Assembly: GCA_031177735.1 (NCBI GenBank)
Contig: JAPSKJ010000141.1
Location: 1-6,071 of the forward strand
Source of the DNA: Nocardioides sp.
GTDB lineage: Bacteria > Actinomycetota > Actinomycetes > Propionibacteriales > Nocardioidaceae
Direction: 5' to 3'
Length of the DNA: 6,071 bases
Numbering within the stretch: the stretch's first letter is position 1; every line of letters begins with the position of its first letter. A program made the translations under genes and the position numbers. A model generated the notes under the pieces. That model made no database searches. It was given only the letters and a program-made list of their open reading frames with translations, and was not told where the DNA came from. Positions 1-5,795 of this stretch are shown here, in pieces.

Positions 1-810
1 CCCGGAGCCGCGTTGGTGACGACCGCACTGCTGGCGCTGGTCTACGGCGCCACCCGGGCCGGCGAGCACGGGGTGGGCGATGGCTGGGCGCTGGGCTCGC
101 TCGCGGCCGCGGCGGTGCTCGTCGTGGGGTTCTGGCGCGCCGAGGACCGGCACAGCCACCCGCTGGTGCCGACCCGCATCCTGCGCCGACCGACGATCGC
201 GTGGGGCAACGTCGCCGGCTTCGTGACGTTCGCGATGGAGCCGGGCCTGGTCTTCCTGCTCACCATGTACCTCCAGCACGTGCTCGGCCTCGACCCGCTG
301 CAGACCGGCCTCACGCTGGGTGCCATGGGGCTCGGTGCGATCGTCGGCGGCTCCGTGGGGCCCCGGGTGATCTCGGCGGTCGGCGTGCGCGCCGCCATCT
401 CCGGCGGTCTGGTCGTCCAGGCGGTGCTGACCGCGCTGCTGGTGCTGGTCGGCACCTCCACCACGTCGATCTGGCTGGTCGCGGTCACCACGTTCCTCGG
501 TGCGATCGGGCACGTCTGCGCGATCGTCGGTTTCATGGTGGCCGCGACCTCCGGGCTGCCGGACCGTGAGCAGGGCCTCGCGACCGGCGTGGCGACGATG
601 ACGCAACAGGTCGCGATCGCCCTGGGCGTGCCTGTCGTCAGCGCGGTCGCCGTGGCGGCCGGCGGCGTCGACTCACTGGCGGCACTCCGGGTCGCGATCG
701 GCGTCGATGCGGCCATCGTGCTGGCCGGCGCGCTGCTGGTGGCGCGCGGTCTGCGCGGCGCTCGGGTGGAGGCCTCTGTGCCGGAACCGGTGCCGGCCGC
801 CGTCGTGTGA
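1..810 (+). CDS. MFS drug exporter, DHA2 (EmrB/QacA-like) type, C-terminal part
   Basis: This is a multidrug or small-molecule efflux permease of the inner membrane, probably proton-driven. The reading frame is open from base 1 and stops with TGA at 808-810, so only the last 269 residues are present and the start lies to the left. About eight hydrophobic segments are visible, near residues 2-18, 29-46, 66-90, 103-121, 130-151, 157-182, 200-220 and 228-249 of the visible part. That fits helices 7-14 of the 14-helix DHA2 family. Typical family features are the HPLVPTRILRRP loop (53-64), the GLDPLQTGLTLG stretch (96-107) and the helix-13 motif QGLATGVATMTQQVAIALG (191-209). The tail after residue 250 is short, charged and Pro/Val-rich, and is likely cytoplasmic. 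It is the only plus-strand gene and converges on the DUF5701-like gene with a 26-bp gap. No substrate can be inferred. Family assignment is firm; the exact subfamily is less certain. Confidence 0.9.
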   Translation, partial: PGAALVTTALLALVYGATRAGEHGVGDGWALGSLAAAAVLVVGFWRAEDRHSHPLVPTRILRRPTIAWGNVAGFVTFAMEPGLVFLLTMYLQHVLGLDPLQTGLTLGAMGLGAIVGGSVGPRVISAVGVRAAISGGLVVQAVLTALLVLVGTSTTSIWLVAVTTFLGAIGHVCAIVGFMVAATSGLPDREQGLATGVATMTQQVAIALGVPVVSAVAVAAGGVDSLAALRVAIGVDAAIVLAGALLVARGLRGARVEASVPEPVPAAVV

Positions 811-818
811 GGGGCCCA

Positions 819-862
819 CCTCGGTCGCCGGGCGGCTCACCCGTGCCGCGCGGCGACCGAGG
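819..862. terminator. GC-rich stem-loop between convergent genes, probable bidirectional terminator
   Basis: The arms 819-830 and 851-862 are a perfect 12-bp inverted repeat (CCTCGGTCGCCG / CGGCGACCGAGG). Inside it, after one G/G mismatch (831/850), the arms GCGGC (832-836) and GCCGC (845-849) add five more pairs and leave an 8-base loop (837-844). In total 17 of 18 positions pair. It starts 8 bases after the MFS stop codon. Its right arm and part of its loop lie inside the last codons of the opposite gene, whose stop is at 837-839. No T-run follows on either strand, so this is not a textbook intrinsic terminator. T-less hairpins are often proposed as terminators in GC-rich actinobacteria. 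The hairpin is seen directly; termination is inferred. Confidence 0.6.
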
Positions 863-1439
863 CGAAGCCCAGCCAGGTGTGGCGGTTGCCGGCCCAGCAC
901 CAGCCCACCTTGGCGGCGCCCTTGCGCGCCGCTCCCCCATCGCGCTCCACCCCGTTGCTCACCCAGATGGCCGGCGTGCGCCGGTCGAGGGCCTTCCCCT
1001 TGGGCTTGCGGGAGCCGATCGTCATGAAGCACACGTTGCGCGCGAGCACGTCGGGCTGCTGCAGCAGCCAGCTGACCCCCTCGCTGACCGTCATGGGGCT
1101 GCGGCCGCGCCCGACCAGCTCGGGCAGAGCCTCGTCGGGCGACCAGTTGAGCAGGTCGTCGCCGCGCTGCGGGTCGGTGACGACGTACGCCGGTCCTCCC
1201 GGCACCTCGACGCCCTCGATCGGCGCGAACTCGTCGAGGTCGGTCATGTCGGGCACCACGAAACCCGGCTTGCCGTCGCGCTCCAGCAGCGGCGCCAGCG
1301 CGGAGGCCGGCACCAGGTCGGGGTGCACGACCACCAGCCCGGCCTGCGGCCCGTCGCGCTCGGCCAGCCACGCCTTCAGCGGCGCCTCGGGCAGCCCCCG
1401 GGCCACCAGCCGCTCCACCTGCTCCTCGATCGTCCGCAT
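837..1439 (-). CDS. DUF5701-like family protein of unknown function
   Basis: This is a 200-residue soluble protein with no signal peptide or membrane segment. I place it in the actinobacterial DUF5701 family from memory of that family's look, and no biochemical role is known to me. Visible blocks are a charged N-terminal helix (MRTIEEQVERLVARG), a hydrophobic strand LVVVHP (35-40), an acidic stretch DMTDLDEFAPIEGVEVPGG (64-82), RGRSPMT (111-117), EGVSWLLQQP (120-129), TPAIWVSNG (155-163) and a Trp-rich end GWCWAGNRHTWLGFASVAAR (179-198). The last is the most distinctive and may be a fold core or ligand site. The ATG at 1437-1439 is supported by an upstream GAGAGGGG about six bases away. The gene follows guaB in the same direction after 176 bp that contain a long inverted repeat, so it may have its own promoter. 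Its last codons lie in the 819-862 stem-loop. I am confident that the gene is real, less so of the family name. Confidence 0.75.
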   Translation of the reverse strand: MRTIEEQVERLVARGLPEAPLKAWLAERDGPQAGLVVVHPDLVPASALAPLLERDGKPGFVVPDMTDLDEFAPIEGVEVPGGPAYVVTDPQRGDDLLNWSPDEALPELVGRGRSPMTVSEGVSWLLQQPDVLARNVCFMTIGSRKPKGKALDRRTPAIWVSNGVERDGGAARKGAAKVGWCWAGNRHTWLGFASVAARHG

Positions 1440-1504
1440 GCAGATCCCCTCTCGCTCGCCGGCCGGGGTTCAACGCACGACCGCCGGCGGACGTTCCGCG
1501 GGGC

Positions 1505-1598
1505 GCATGCTCATCAAGGTATGCAGACGAGTGCGCACTTCCCGTGCGGAGTTCCACCCGGGAAGTGCCAGTTCGCCTGCATACCTTGATGGGCATGC
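1505..1598. repeat. Long imperfect inverted repeat (two 40-base arms, 14-base loop)
   Basis: The left arm 1505-1544 and right arm 1559-1598 are reverse complements at 34 of 40 positions. Perfect blocks are GCATGC at both outer ends, CATCAAGGTATGCAG (1512-1526 against 1577-1591), and GCACTTCCCG next to the loop (1535-1544 against 1559-1568). The differences are at 1511, 1527 and 1531-1534. In an RNA read from the plus strand, three of the six differences become G-U pairs, giving 37 of 40 pairable. In minus-strand RNA only one does. The loop 1545-1558 can add a small GGA/TCC stem. The element begins 17 bases beyond the guaB stop codon and ends 65 bases before the DUF5701-like gene. It may be a REP- or MITE-like dispersed element, a guaB terminator or processing hairpin, or a small RNA. 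No T-run follows it. Confidence 0.85.
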
Positions 1599-1615
1599 AG
1601 GCGGCCCAACGAGGC

Positions 1616-3121
1616 TCAGAAGCCGCTGTAGTTCGGCGCCTCCACCGTCATCTGGACGCCGTGCGGGTGGCTCTCCTTGAGCGAGGCGCTCGTGATCCGG
1701 ACGAACCGGCCGTTCTCCTGCAGCTCGGAGATGGTGCGCGAGCCGGTGTAGAACATCGTCTGGTGCAGCCCGCCGATGAGCTGGTGGGCCACCGCCGCGA
1801 GCGGCCCGCGGTAGGCGACCTGGCCCTCGATGCCCTCGGGCACGATCTTGTCGTCGCTGGCGACCTCGGCCTGGAAGTAGCGGTCCTTGGAGTAGGACTT
1901 CTTGCCGCGCGAGGACATCGCGCCGAGCGACCCCATCCCGCGGTAGGCCTTGAACTGCTTGCCGTTGACGAAGACCAGATCTCCCGGCGACTCCTCGCAG
2001 CCGGCGAGGAGCGAGCCGAGCATGACCGAGTCGGCACCGGCCACGATCGCCTTGCCGATCTCGCCGGAGTGCTTCATGCCGCCGTCGGCGATGACCGGCA
2101 CGCCGGCCGGCTTGCACGCCAGCGAGGCCTCGTAGACCGCGGTGACCTGCGGGACGCCGACGCCGGTGACGACGCGGGTGGTGCAGATGGAGCCCGGACC
2201 GACGCCCACCTTGACCGCGTCGGCGCCCGCGTCGACGAACGACTGGGCGCCCTCCTTCGTCGCGACGTTGCCGCCGATGACCTGCACGTGCTTGGTCGCC
2301 GGATCGGTCTTGAGCCGCTTGACCATGTCGAGCAGCAGCCGCACGTTGCCGTGGGCGGTGTCGGCGACGAGCACGTCGACCCCGGCCTCGATCAGCGTGG
2401 TGGCGCGCACCCAGGCGTCGCCGAAGTAGCCGATCGCCGCACCGACGAGGAGCCGGCCGTGGGCGTCGTAGGAGGCGTGGGGGAACTGCTCGCCCTTGAC
2501 GAAGTCCTTGACGGTGATCAGGCCGGTGAGCCTGCCCTCGGCGTCGATCAGGGGGAGCCGCTCGCGCTTGTGCTTGCGCAGCAGCGCGGTCGCGTCGTCG
2601 CGGCTGATGTCGGAGGGGCCGGTGATGAGCGGCATCGGCGTCATCACCTCGTCGACCTTGGTGGTGGCCCACTCGGCGACCGGGGTGAACCGCAGGTCGC
2701 GGTTGGTGATCATGCCGAGCAGGCGGTGGTCGGCGTCGACGACCGGGAAGCCGGAGACGCGGTACTCACCCGCCAGCTGGTCGAGCTGCTCGAGGGTCGC
2801 GTCGGGGCCGATCGTGACGGGGTTGGAGATGATCCCGGTCTGGGTCCGCTTCACCAGGTCGACCTGGTAGGCCTGGTCCTCGATCGAGAGGTTGCGGTGC
2901 AGCACGCCGAGGCCACCCTGGCGGGCCATCGCGATGGCCATCCGCGACTCGGTCACGGTGTCCATCGCCGCGGAGATCAGCGGCACCTTGAGCGAGATCT
3001 CGCGGGTCAGCCGCGTGGTGGTGTCGATGTCCGAGGGGGCGAGGTCGGAATACCCCGGAAGCAGCAGGACGTCGTCGTAGGTCAGGCCGAGCTGGGCGAA
3101 CTTCGCGGGAACCTCATCCAT
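1616..3121 (-). CDS. guaB: Inosine-5'-monophosphate dehydrogenase
   Basis: IMPDH oxidises IMP to XMP with NAD+, the committed step of guanine nucleotide synthesis, in the cytoplasm. The 501-residue protein is of normal bacterial length. The N-terminal signature LTYDDVLLLPGYSD (13-26) opens the TIM barrel. Two CBS domains (about 98-155 and 158-215, with VMTPMPLIT at 159-167) form the regulatory Bateman module. DTAHG is at 254-258. The catalytic loop GVGPGSICTTR (306-316) carries Cys313. The phosphate-site DGG is at 346-348, and GSLLAG is at 369-374. The flap SKDRYF (411-416) carries the Arg-Tyr pair that activates water. ESH (483-485) matches the potassium-site triplet near the C-terminus. One oddity is DGGMKHSGE (346-354), where most bacterial enzymes have a DGG..xSGD pattern. 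The ATG start matches the usual MDxVPxKF N-terminus and has no Shine-Dalgarno sequence, in line with leaderless expression. The assignment is near certain. A 610-codon frame lies antisense over it, but it is a GC-driven shadow. Confidence 0.98.
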   Translation of the reverse strand: MDEVPAKFAQLGLTYDDVLLLPGYSDLAPSDIDTTTRLTREISLKVPLISAAMDTVTESRMAIAMARQGGLGVLHRNLSIEDQAYQVDLVKRTQTGIISNPVTIGPDATLEQLDQLAGEYRVSGFPVVDADHRLLGMITNRDLRFTPVAEWATTKVDEVMTPMPLITGPSDISRDDATALLRKHKRERLPLIDAEGRLTGLITVKDFVKGEQFPHASYDAHGRLLVGAAIGYFGDAWVRATTLIEAGVDVLVADTAHGNVRLLLDMVKRLKTDPATKHVQVIGGNVATKEGAQSFVDAGADAVKVGVGPGSICTTRVVTGVGVPQVTAVYEASLACKPAGVPVIADGGMKHSGEIGKAIVAGADSVMLGSLLAGCEESPGDLVFVNGKQFKAYRGMGSLGAMSSRGKKSYSKDRYFQAEVASDDKIVPEGIEGQVAYRGPLAAVAHQLIGGLHQTMFYTGSRTISELQENGRFVRITSASLKESHPHGVQMTVEAPNYSGF

Positions 3122-3133
3122 GACCGAATTCTA
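3122..3133 (-). promoter_or_regulatory. Candidate guaB -10 element placed for a leaderless mRNA
   Basis: On the minus strand, TAGAAT (3128-3133) matches the TANNNT pattern of a sigma-70-type -10 box. It stands out in very GC-rich sequence. Only six bases (TCGGTC, 3127-3122) separate it from the guaB ATG. Transcription usually starts about seven bases after the -10 box, which puts +1 on the A of the ATG. No purine-rich ribosome binding site precedes the ATG. I see no good TTGACA-like -35 box at 16-18 bases spacing, which is common in actinobacterial promoters. Leaderless mRNAs are frequent in this phylum. The hexamer is seen directly; its function is inferred. Confidence 0.5.
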
Positions 3134-3159
3134 CGGCGGCACCGTGCGCCCGGCCGATT

Positions 3160-3178
3160 CGGCGCGGTTCGGGCGCCG
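3160..3178 (-). terminator. Weak candidate hairpin downstream of the response regulator
   Basis: The arms CGGCGC (3160-3165) and GCGCCG (3173-3178) pair perfectly around a 7-base loop. The hairpin starts 13 bases beyond the regulator stop codon and lies upstream of the guaB start. The right arm also belongs to a 10-bp perfect palindrome, GCGCCGGCGC (3173-3182), so alternative folds compete. No T-run follows. Short GC palindromes arise easily by chance here. It could insulate guaB from the operon upstream, but support is thin. Confidence 0.25.
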
Positions 3179-3191
3179 GCGCGGGGCTGGG

Positions 3192-3812
3192 TCAGATCCA
3201 GCCCATCCGCCGGGCGATGGCGCAGGCCTCGTGCCGGTTGGCGGCGCCGAGCTTGCCCGCGGCGCTGGAGAGGTAGTTGCGCACCGTGCCCACCGACAGC
3301 GCCGCCCGGTCGGCGATCTCCTCGACGGGAGCACCCTCGGCCGCGAGCTCGAGGACGTCCGCCTCGCGGGGCGTGAGAGGGCTGTCACCAGCCGCGATGG
3401 CCTCCGCCGCGAGCTCCGGGTCGACGTGCCTGCCGCCGCGGTGCACGGTGCGCACCACGGCGGCGAGCGTGGCCGCGGACGTGGTCTTCGGCAGGAATCC
3501 CCGGACACCGGCGGCGAGCGCCCGCTTGAGGTGGCCGGGCCGGCCGTGTCCGGTGACGATGACCGAGCCGCAGTCCGGCAGCAGGCCGGCCAGCTGGGAG
3601 GCCGCACCGATCCCGTCGGGGACGGCCTGGCTGCCGGGCATCTGCAGGTCCAGCACCGCGACGTCCGGGCGGGCCGCAAGCGCCATGGCGACCACCTCGT
3701 CGCAGGAGGCGGCCTGGGCGACGACCTCGATGTCGTCCTCGAGGTCGAGCATCTGGGCGACCGCGCCGCGGATGAGGTGCTCGTCGTCGGCCAGCAGCAC
3801 GCGGATGGTCAC
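3192..3812 (-). CDS. NarL/FixJ-family response regulator (DesR-like)
   Basis: This is a 206-residue DNA-binding response regulator. The receiver domain (about 3-120) has the acidic pair Asp9-Asp10, phosphoacceptor Asp55 in VLDLQMPG (53-60), the switch Thr87 in VIVTGHG, and Lys109 in GFLPKT. The GRPGHLKRALAAG stretch (90-102) is typical of the DesR-like actinobacterial branch. The C-terminal LuxR-type helix-turn-helix runs from LTPRE (146-150) to about 200, with the recognition region around LSVGTVRNYLSSA (172-184). The start is GTG, its first base at 3812, sharing GTGA with the kinase stop codon. GAGGAG lies five bases upstream, inside the kinase gene, so translation is probably coupled. Its partner should be the adjacent kinase, and its likely target is this exporter operon, by analogy with similar clusters. 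An alternative GTG or ATG further in would break the receiver fold. The family is certain; the regulon is unknown. Confidence 0.95.
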   Translation of the reverse strand: MTIRVLLADDEHLIRGAVAQMLDLEDDIEVVAQAASCDEVVAMALAARPDVAVLDLQMPGSQAVPDGIGAASQLAGLLPDCGSVIVTGHGRPGHLKRALAAGVRGFLPKTTSAATLAAVVRTVHRGGRHVDPELAAEAIAAGDSPLTPREADVLELAAEGAPVEEIADRAALSVGTVRNYLSSAAGKLGAANRHEACAIARRMGWI

Positions 3813-5026
3813 GAGGGCTCCTCACCGAGGGTGGCGATGACGACGAAGGTCTCGTCGGTGTGCTCGGTCGTGACCGATCCTCCCAGGGGCGCCACGCGCT
3901 CCTGCAGCCCGGTCAGCCCGCTCCCCGCAGCGCCACCCGGCTCCAGCGGCGGATTGGGGTGGTCGTTGGAGATCCGGAGTACGCCGCCGGCGTACTCCAC
4001 CTCGACGCGCGTCGCCGCGGAGTGCCGCAGCACGTTGGTGGTGGCCTCGCGGACGACCCAGGCGGCGGCCTCGCGCCACCGGGTCGGCACCTCGCCGACC
4101 CGGACGTCGACGGTGATGCCGGCCGAGCGCAGCAGCGAGCGGGCGCCGTCGAGCTCCTGCTCGAGGCTGGCCGCGCGGTAGCCGCGGGCGAGCTCGCGGG
4201 CCTCCCGCAAGGCGCGGTGGGCACTGGCCCGGACGTCGAGCATCCGCTCCGACGCGGTGGCGTCACCACGGCCGGCGAGGGTGGCCGCCAGCTCGGCCTG
4301 CACCGCGATGGTCGACAGGTGGCGACCCAGGACGTCGTGGACGTCGCGGGAGAAGCGGAGCCGCTCCTCGGCCACCGCGAGCGCTGCCTGCGCACCGCGG
4401 GCTCGGTCGAGCTCGTACATCACCGCGAGCACCCACAACGAGGCACGCATGGTGAGGATCCAGAAGGCGCCGGCGACCGTGCCGCCGACGAGTGCCGCCG
4501 GATCGAGGGTGGGCAGCCACGCCAGCACGGCGCAGCCGACCACCGCCGCTGCCGTGACGCGGTCGTCCCGGATCGCGCCGAAGCCGAACGCCACCGCCAG
4601 CGACACCGCGAGTGCCGCAGCACCTCGGGGGTCGGCCGGGACCAGGAAGGTGAGTGCCTCCGCGGTCACCACGCCGACGACGAGGGGCACCACCTGGCCC
4701 GGCGGGGGCAGGGCGCCGAGCGACGGACTCGTGTCGATCACCGAGCGCAGCTGGCGGAAGGCCAGCAGGTTGACGGCCACGACGGCCACGGCGACGACCA
4801 GCGCTCGGGCGTCGGAGCGGGCGTGGAGCAGCTGGAACACCACGAACGCGACGAACAGGGCGTGGACGGCGTAGAGCGACAGCCTCGTGTAGAGGTCGAC
4901 CCGCTGCAGCTCCGACCGGTCCCGCCAGAGCCGTCCGATCACCCCGGACCGGCCGCCCGTGCTCCGCGCTGCCATGACCCCCAGCCTGCCAAAGCGGCTG
5001 GGGGCGACGGCACCGGCCTCAGCCAC
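3809..5026 (-). CDS. Sensor histidine kinase, HisKA_3/DesK-like, multi-pass membrane
   Basis: This is a 405-residue membrane kinase that should phosphorylate the adjacent response regulator. About six hydrophobic segments lie near residues 47-67, 75-92, 113-130, 135-153, 157-175 and 182-203, with no large extracellular sensor domain. That suggests sensing in or at the membrane. The dimerisation/phosphoacceptor helix ERLRFSRDVHDVLGRHLS (221-238) carries His230. The ATPase domain shows the N-box REATTNVLRHS (327-337, Asn331) and the G-rich lid GSGLTGLQERV (368-378). The usual DxG of the first ATP-binding box is NDHPNP here (354-359), so the glycine is absent. The chosen GTG start (first base at 5026) overlaps the permease gene by 8 bases and is preceded by GAGGTGGGAG. 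An ATG at residue 18 (first base at 4975), with GGGGG upstream, is a fair alternative that leaves all domains intact. The 3' end overlaps the regulator start by four bases. The family is certain; the exact start is not. Confidence 0.93.
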   Translation of the reverse strand: MAEAGAVAPSRFGRLGVMAARSTGGRSGVIGRLWRDRSELQRVDLYTRLSLYAVHALFVAFVVFQLLHARSDARALVVAVAVVAVNLLAFRQLRSVIDTSPSLGALPPPGQVVPLVVGVVTAEALTFLVPADPRGAAALAVSLAVAFGFGAIRDDRVTAAAVVGCAVLAWLPTLDPAALVGGTVAGAFWILTMRASLWVLAVMYELDRARGAQAALAVAEERLRFSRDVHDVLGRHLSTIAVQAELAATLAGRGDATASERMLDVRASAHRALREARELARGYRAASLEQELDGARSLLRSAGITVDVRVGEVPTRWREAAAWVVREATTNVLRHSAATRVEVEYAGGVLRISNDHPNPPLEPGGAAGSGLTGLQERVAPLGGSVTTEHTDETFVVIATLGEEPS

Positions 5027-5795
5027 GCGGCTCCCACCTCATCGAGCGCCGGGCGAGTGCCGCGGCCAGGGCGATCCAGCAGACGAGCGCGACCAGGGCG
5101 CGAGCGGCGTCCGCCCAGCCGTCGAGCAGACCGTCCGCGGACCACGTCAGCTCGACCAGCTGGGTGACCACGCCGCCCGGGGTGAGCTCGATCCAGCGGG
5201 CGACCCGGTCGGGGAAGACGCCGGACATGGTGCCGATCATCGCCAGCACCAGCACAGGGGCGCTGGTGAGCTGGGCCGCCTCGGCGTTGCGTGTCCAGGC
5301 TGCGGTCCAGATCGCGAAGGCGGCGAACATGACCGAGCAGGCGAGGACGCCCACCAGGTAGAGCAGCGGGTTGCCGGGCAGGTCCATGCCCGCCGCGGCG
5401 CCGATCGGGACCACCAGGGCGGAGACGAGGAGCGCGATCACGGTGCCGGGCAGGGCCACGGCGGTGAGGATCTCGGCGTCGGTCGCCTCCCCCGAACGCA
5501 GCCGCTTGAGGACGAGCTCGTCGCGGCGGGTGACGATCTGGGACAGGGTGTTGTAGTAGACCGGGAACAGCAGGGCCAGGAGCAGCACGGTCGCGACGGC
5601 CGTGCGCTGGGCGCTCGGGCCGCCACCTCCGAGCAGCAGGGCCATCGGGGCGAGGGGCAGCACGAACGCGTAGAGCAGCGTCACCAAGTTGCGGGTCATC
5701 AGTCGCAGGTTGGCCCGTGCCAGGCCGCCCACCCGACGGGGGTCGACCGCGGCGGAGCGGCTGCGCGTCCTCATCGAGGTGGTGCTGGTGCTCAT
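5019..5795 (-). CDS. ABC-2 type transporter permease
   Basis: This 258-residue integral membrane subunit pairs with the ATPase encoded just upstream to form an exporter of the DrrAB/ABC-2 type. Six hydrophobic segments are visible, near residues 38-56, 67-86, 112-133, 143-165, 176-194 and 233-248. That is the standard ABC-2 number. A cytoplasmic, Arg/Ser/Thr-rich N-terminus of about 35 residues precedes them. The charged stretch RRDELVLKRLRSGEATDAEIL (90-110) between segments 2 and 3 matches the conserved cytoplasmic coupling region of this family. PGGVV (206-210) lies in the last outer loop, where the family usually has a P-x-x-x motif. The ATG is preceded by a perfect AGGAGG at seven bases and shares ATGA with the ATPase stop codon. 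The 3' end overlaps the kinase by eight bases. The substrate cannot be told; drug, lipid or peptide export are all possible. Confidence 0.93.
   Translation of the reverse strand: MSTSTTSMRTRSRSAAVDPRRVGGLARANLRLMTRNLVTLLYAFVLPLAPMALLLGGGGPSAQRTAVATVLLLALLFPVYYNTLSQIVTRRDELVLKRLRSGEATDAEILTAVALPGTVIALLVSALVVPIGAAAGMDLPGNPLLYLVGVLACSVMFAAFAIWTAAWTRNAEAAQLTSAPVLVLAMIGTMSGVFPDRVARWIELTPGGVVTQLVELTWSADGLLDGWADAARALVALVCWIALAAALARRSMRWEPRG

Noticed and set aside
1465..1475. A TTGAAC hexamer (minus strand, about 1468-1473) considered as a -35 box for the DUF5701-like gene.
   Set aside because: No acceptable -10 hexamer lies 16-18 bases downstream, because that stretch is the purine-rich ribosome binding site region.
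673..1596. A minus-strand frame of 307 codons that starts inside the inverted repeat and runs through the DUF5701-like gene into the MFS gene.
   Set aside because: It is out of frame with the DUF5701-like gene, is Arg/Ala/Gly-rich and runs antisense into the MFS gene. The similar peptides that it and a plus-strand frame give in the repeat only reflect the inverted-repeat symmetry.
1505..1598. The inverted repeat as the terminal repeats of an insertion sequence.
   Set aside because: Only 14 bases separate the arms, so no transposase fits. I could not identify a clear target-site duplication next to the ends.
3153..3163. GCCGA-T-TCGGC, a short palindrome in the gap upstream of guaB, considered as an operator.
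   Set aside because: Five-base arms of G/C-rich sequence are expected by chance in a gap this GC-rich, and nothing else supports a binding site.
1544..3376. A 610-codon open frame on the plus strand, antisense to guaB.
   Set aside because: It lies opposite a certain guaB gene and reads as Arg/Gly/Asp/Val/His-rich low-complexity protein with no recognisable motif. GC-rich codon use in the real gene removes stops from this antisense frame.
3860..5167. A 435-codon plus-strand open frame opposite the sensor kinase.
   Set aside because: It has the same shadow character: Arg/Gly/His/Asp-rich composition, no domain, and it lies antisense to a kinase with all its motifs.
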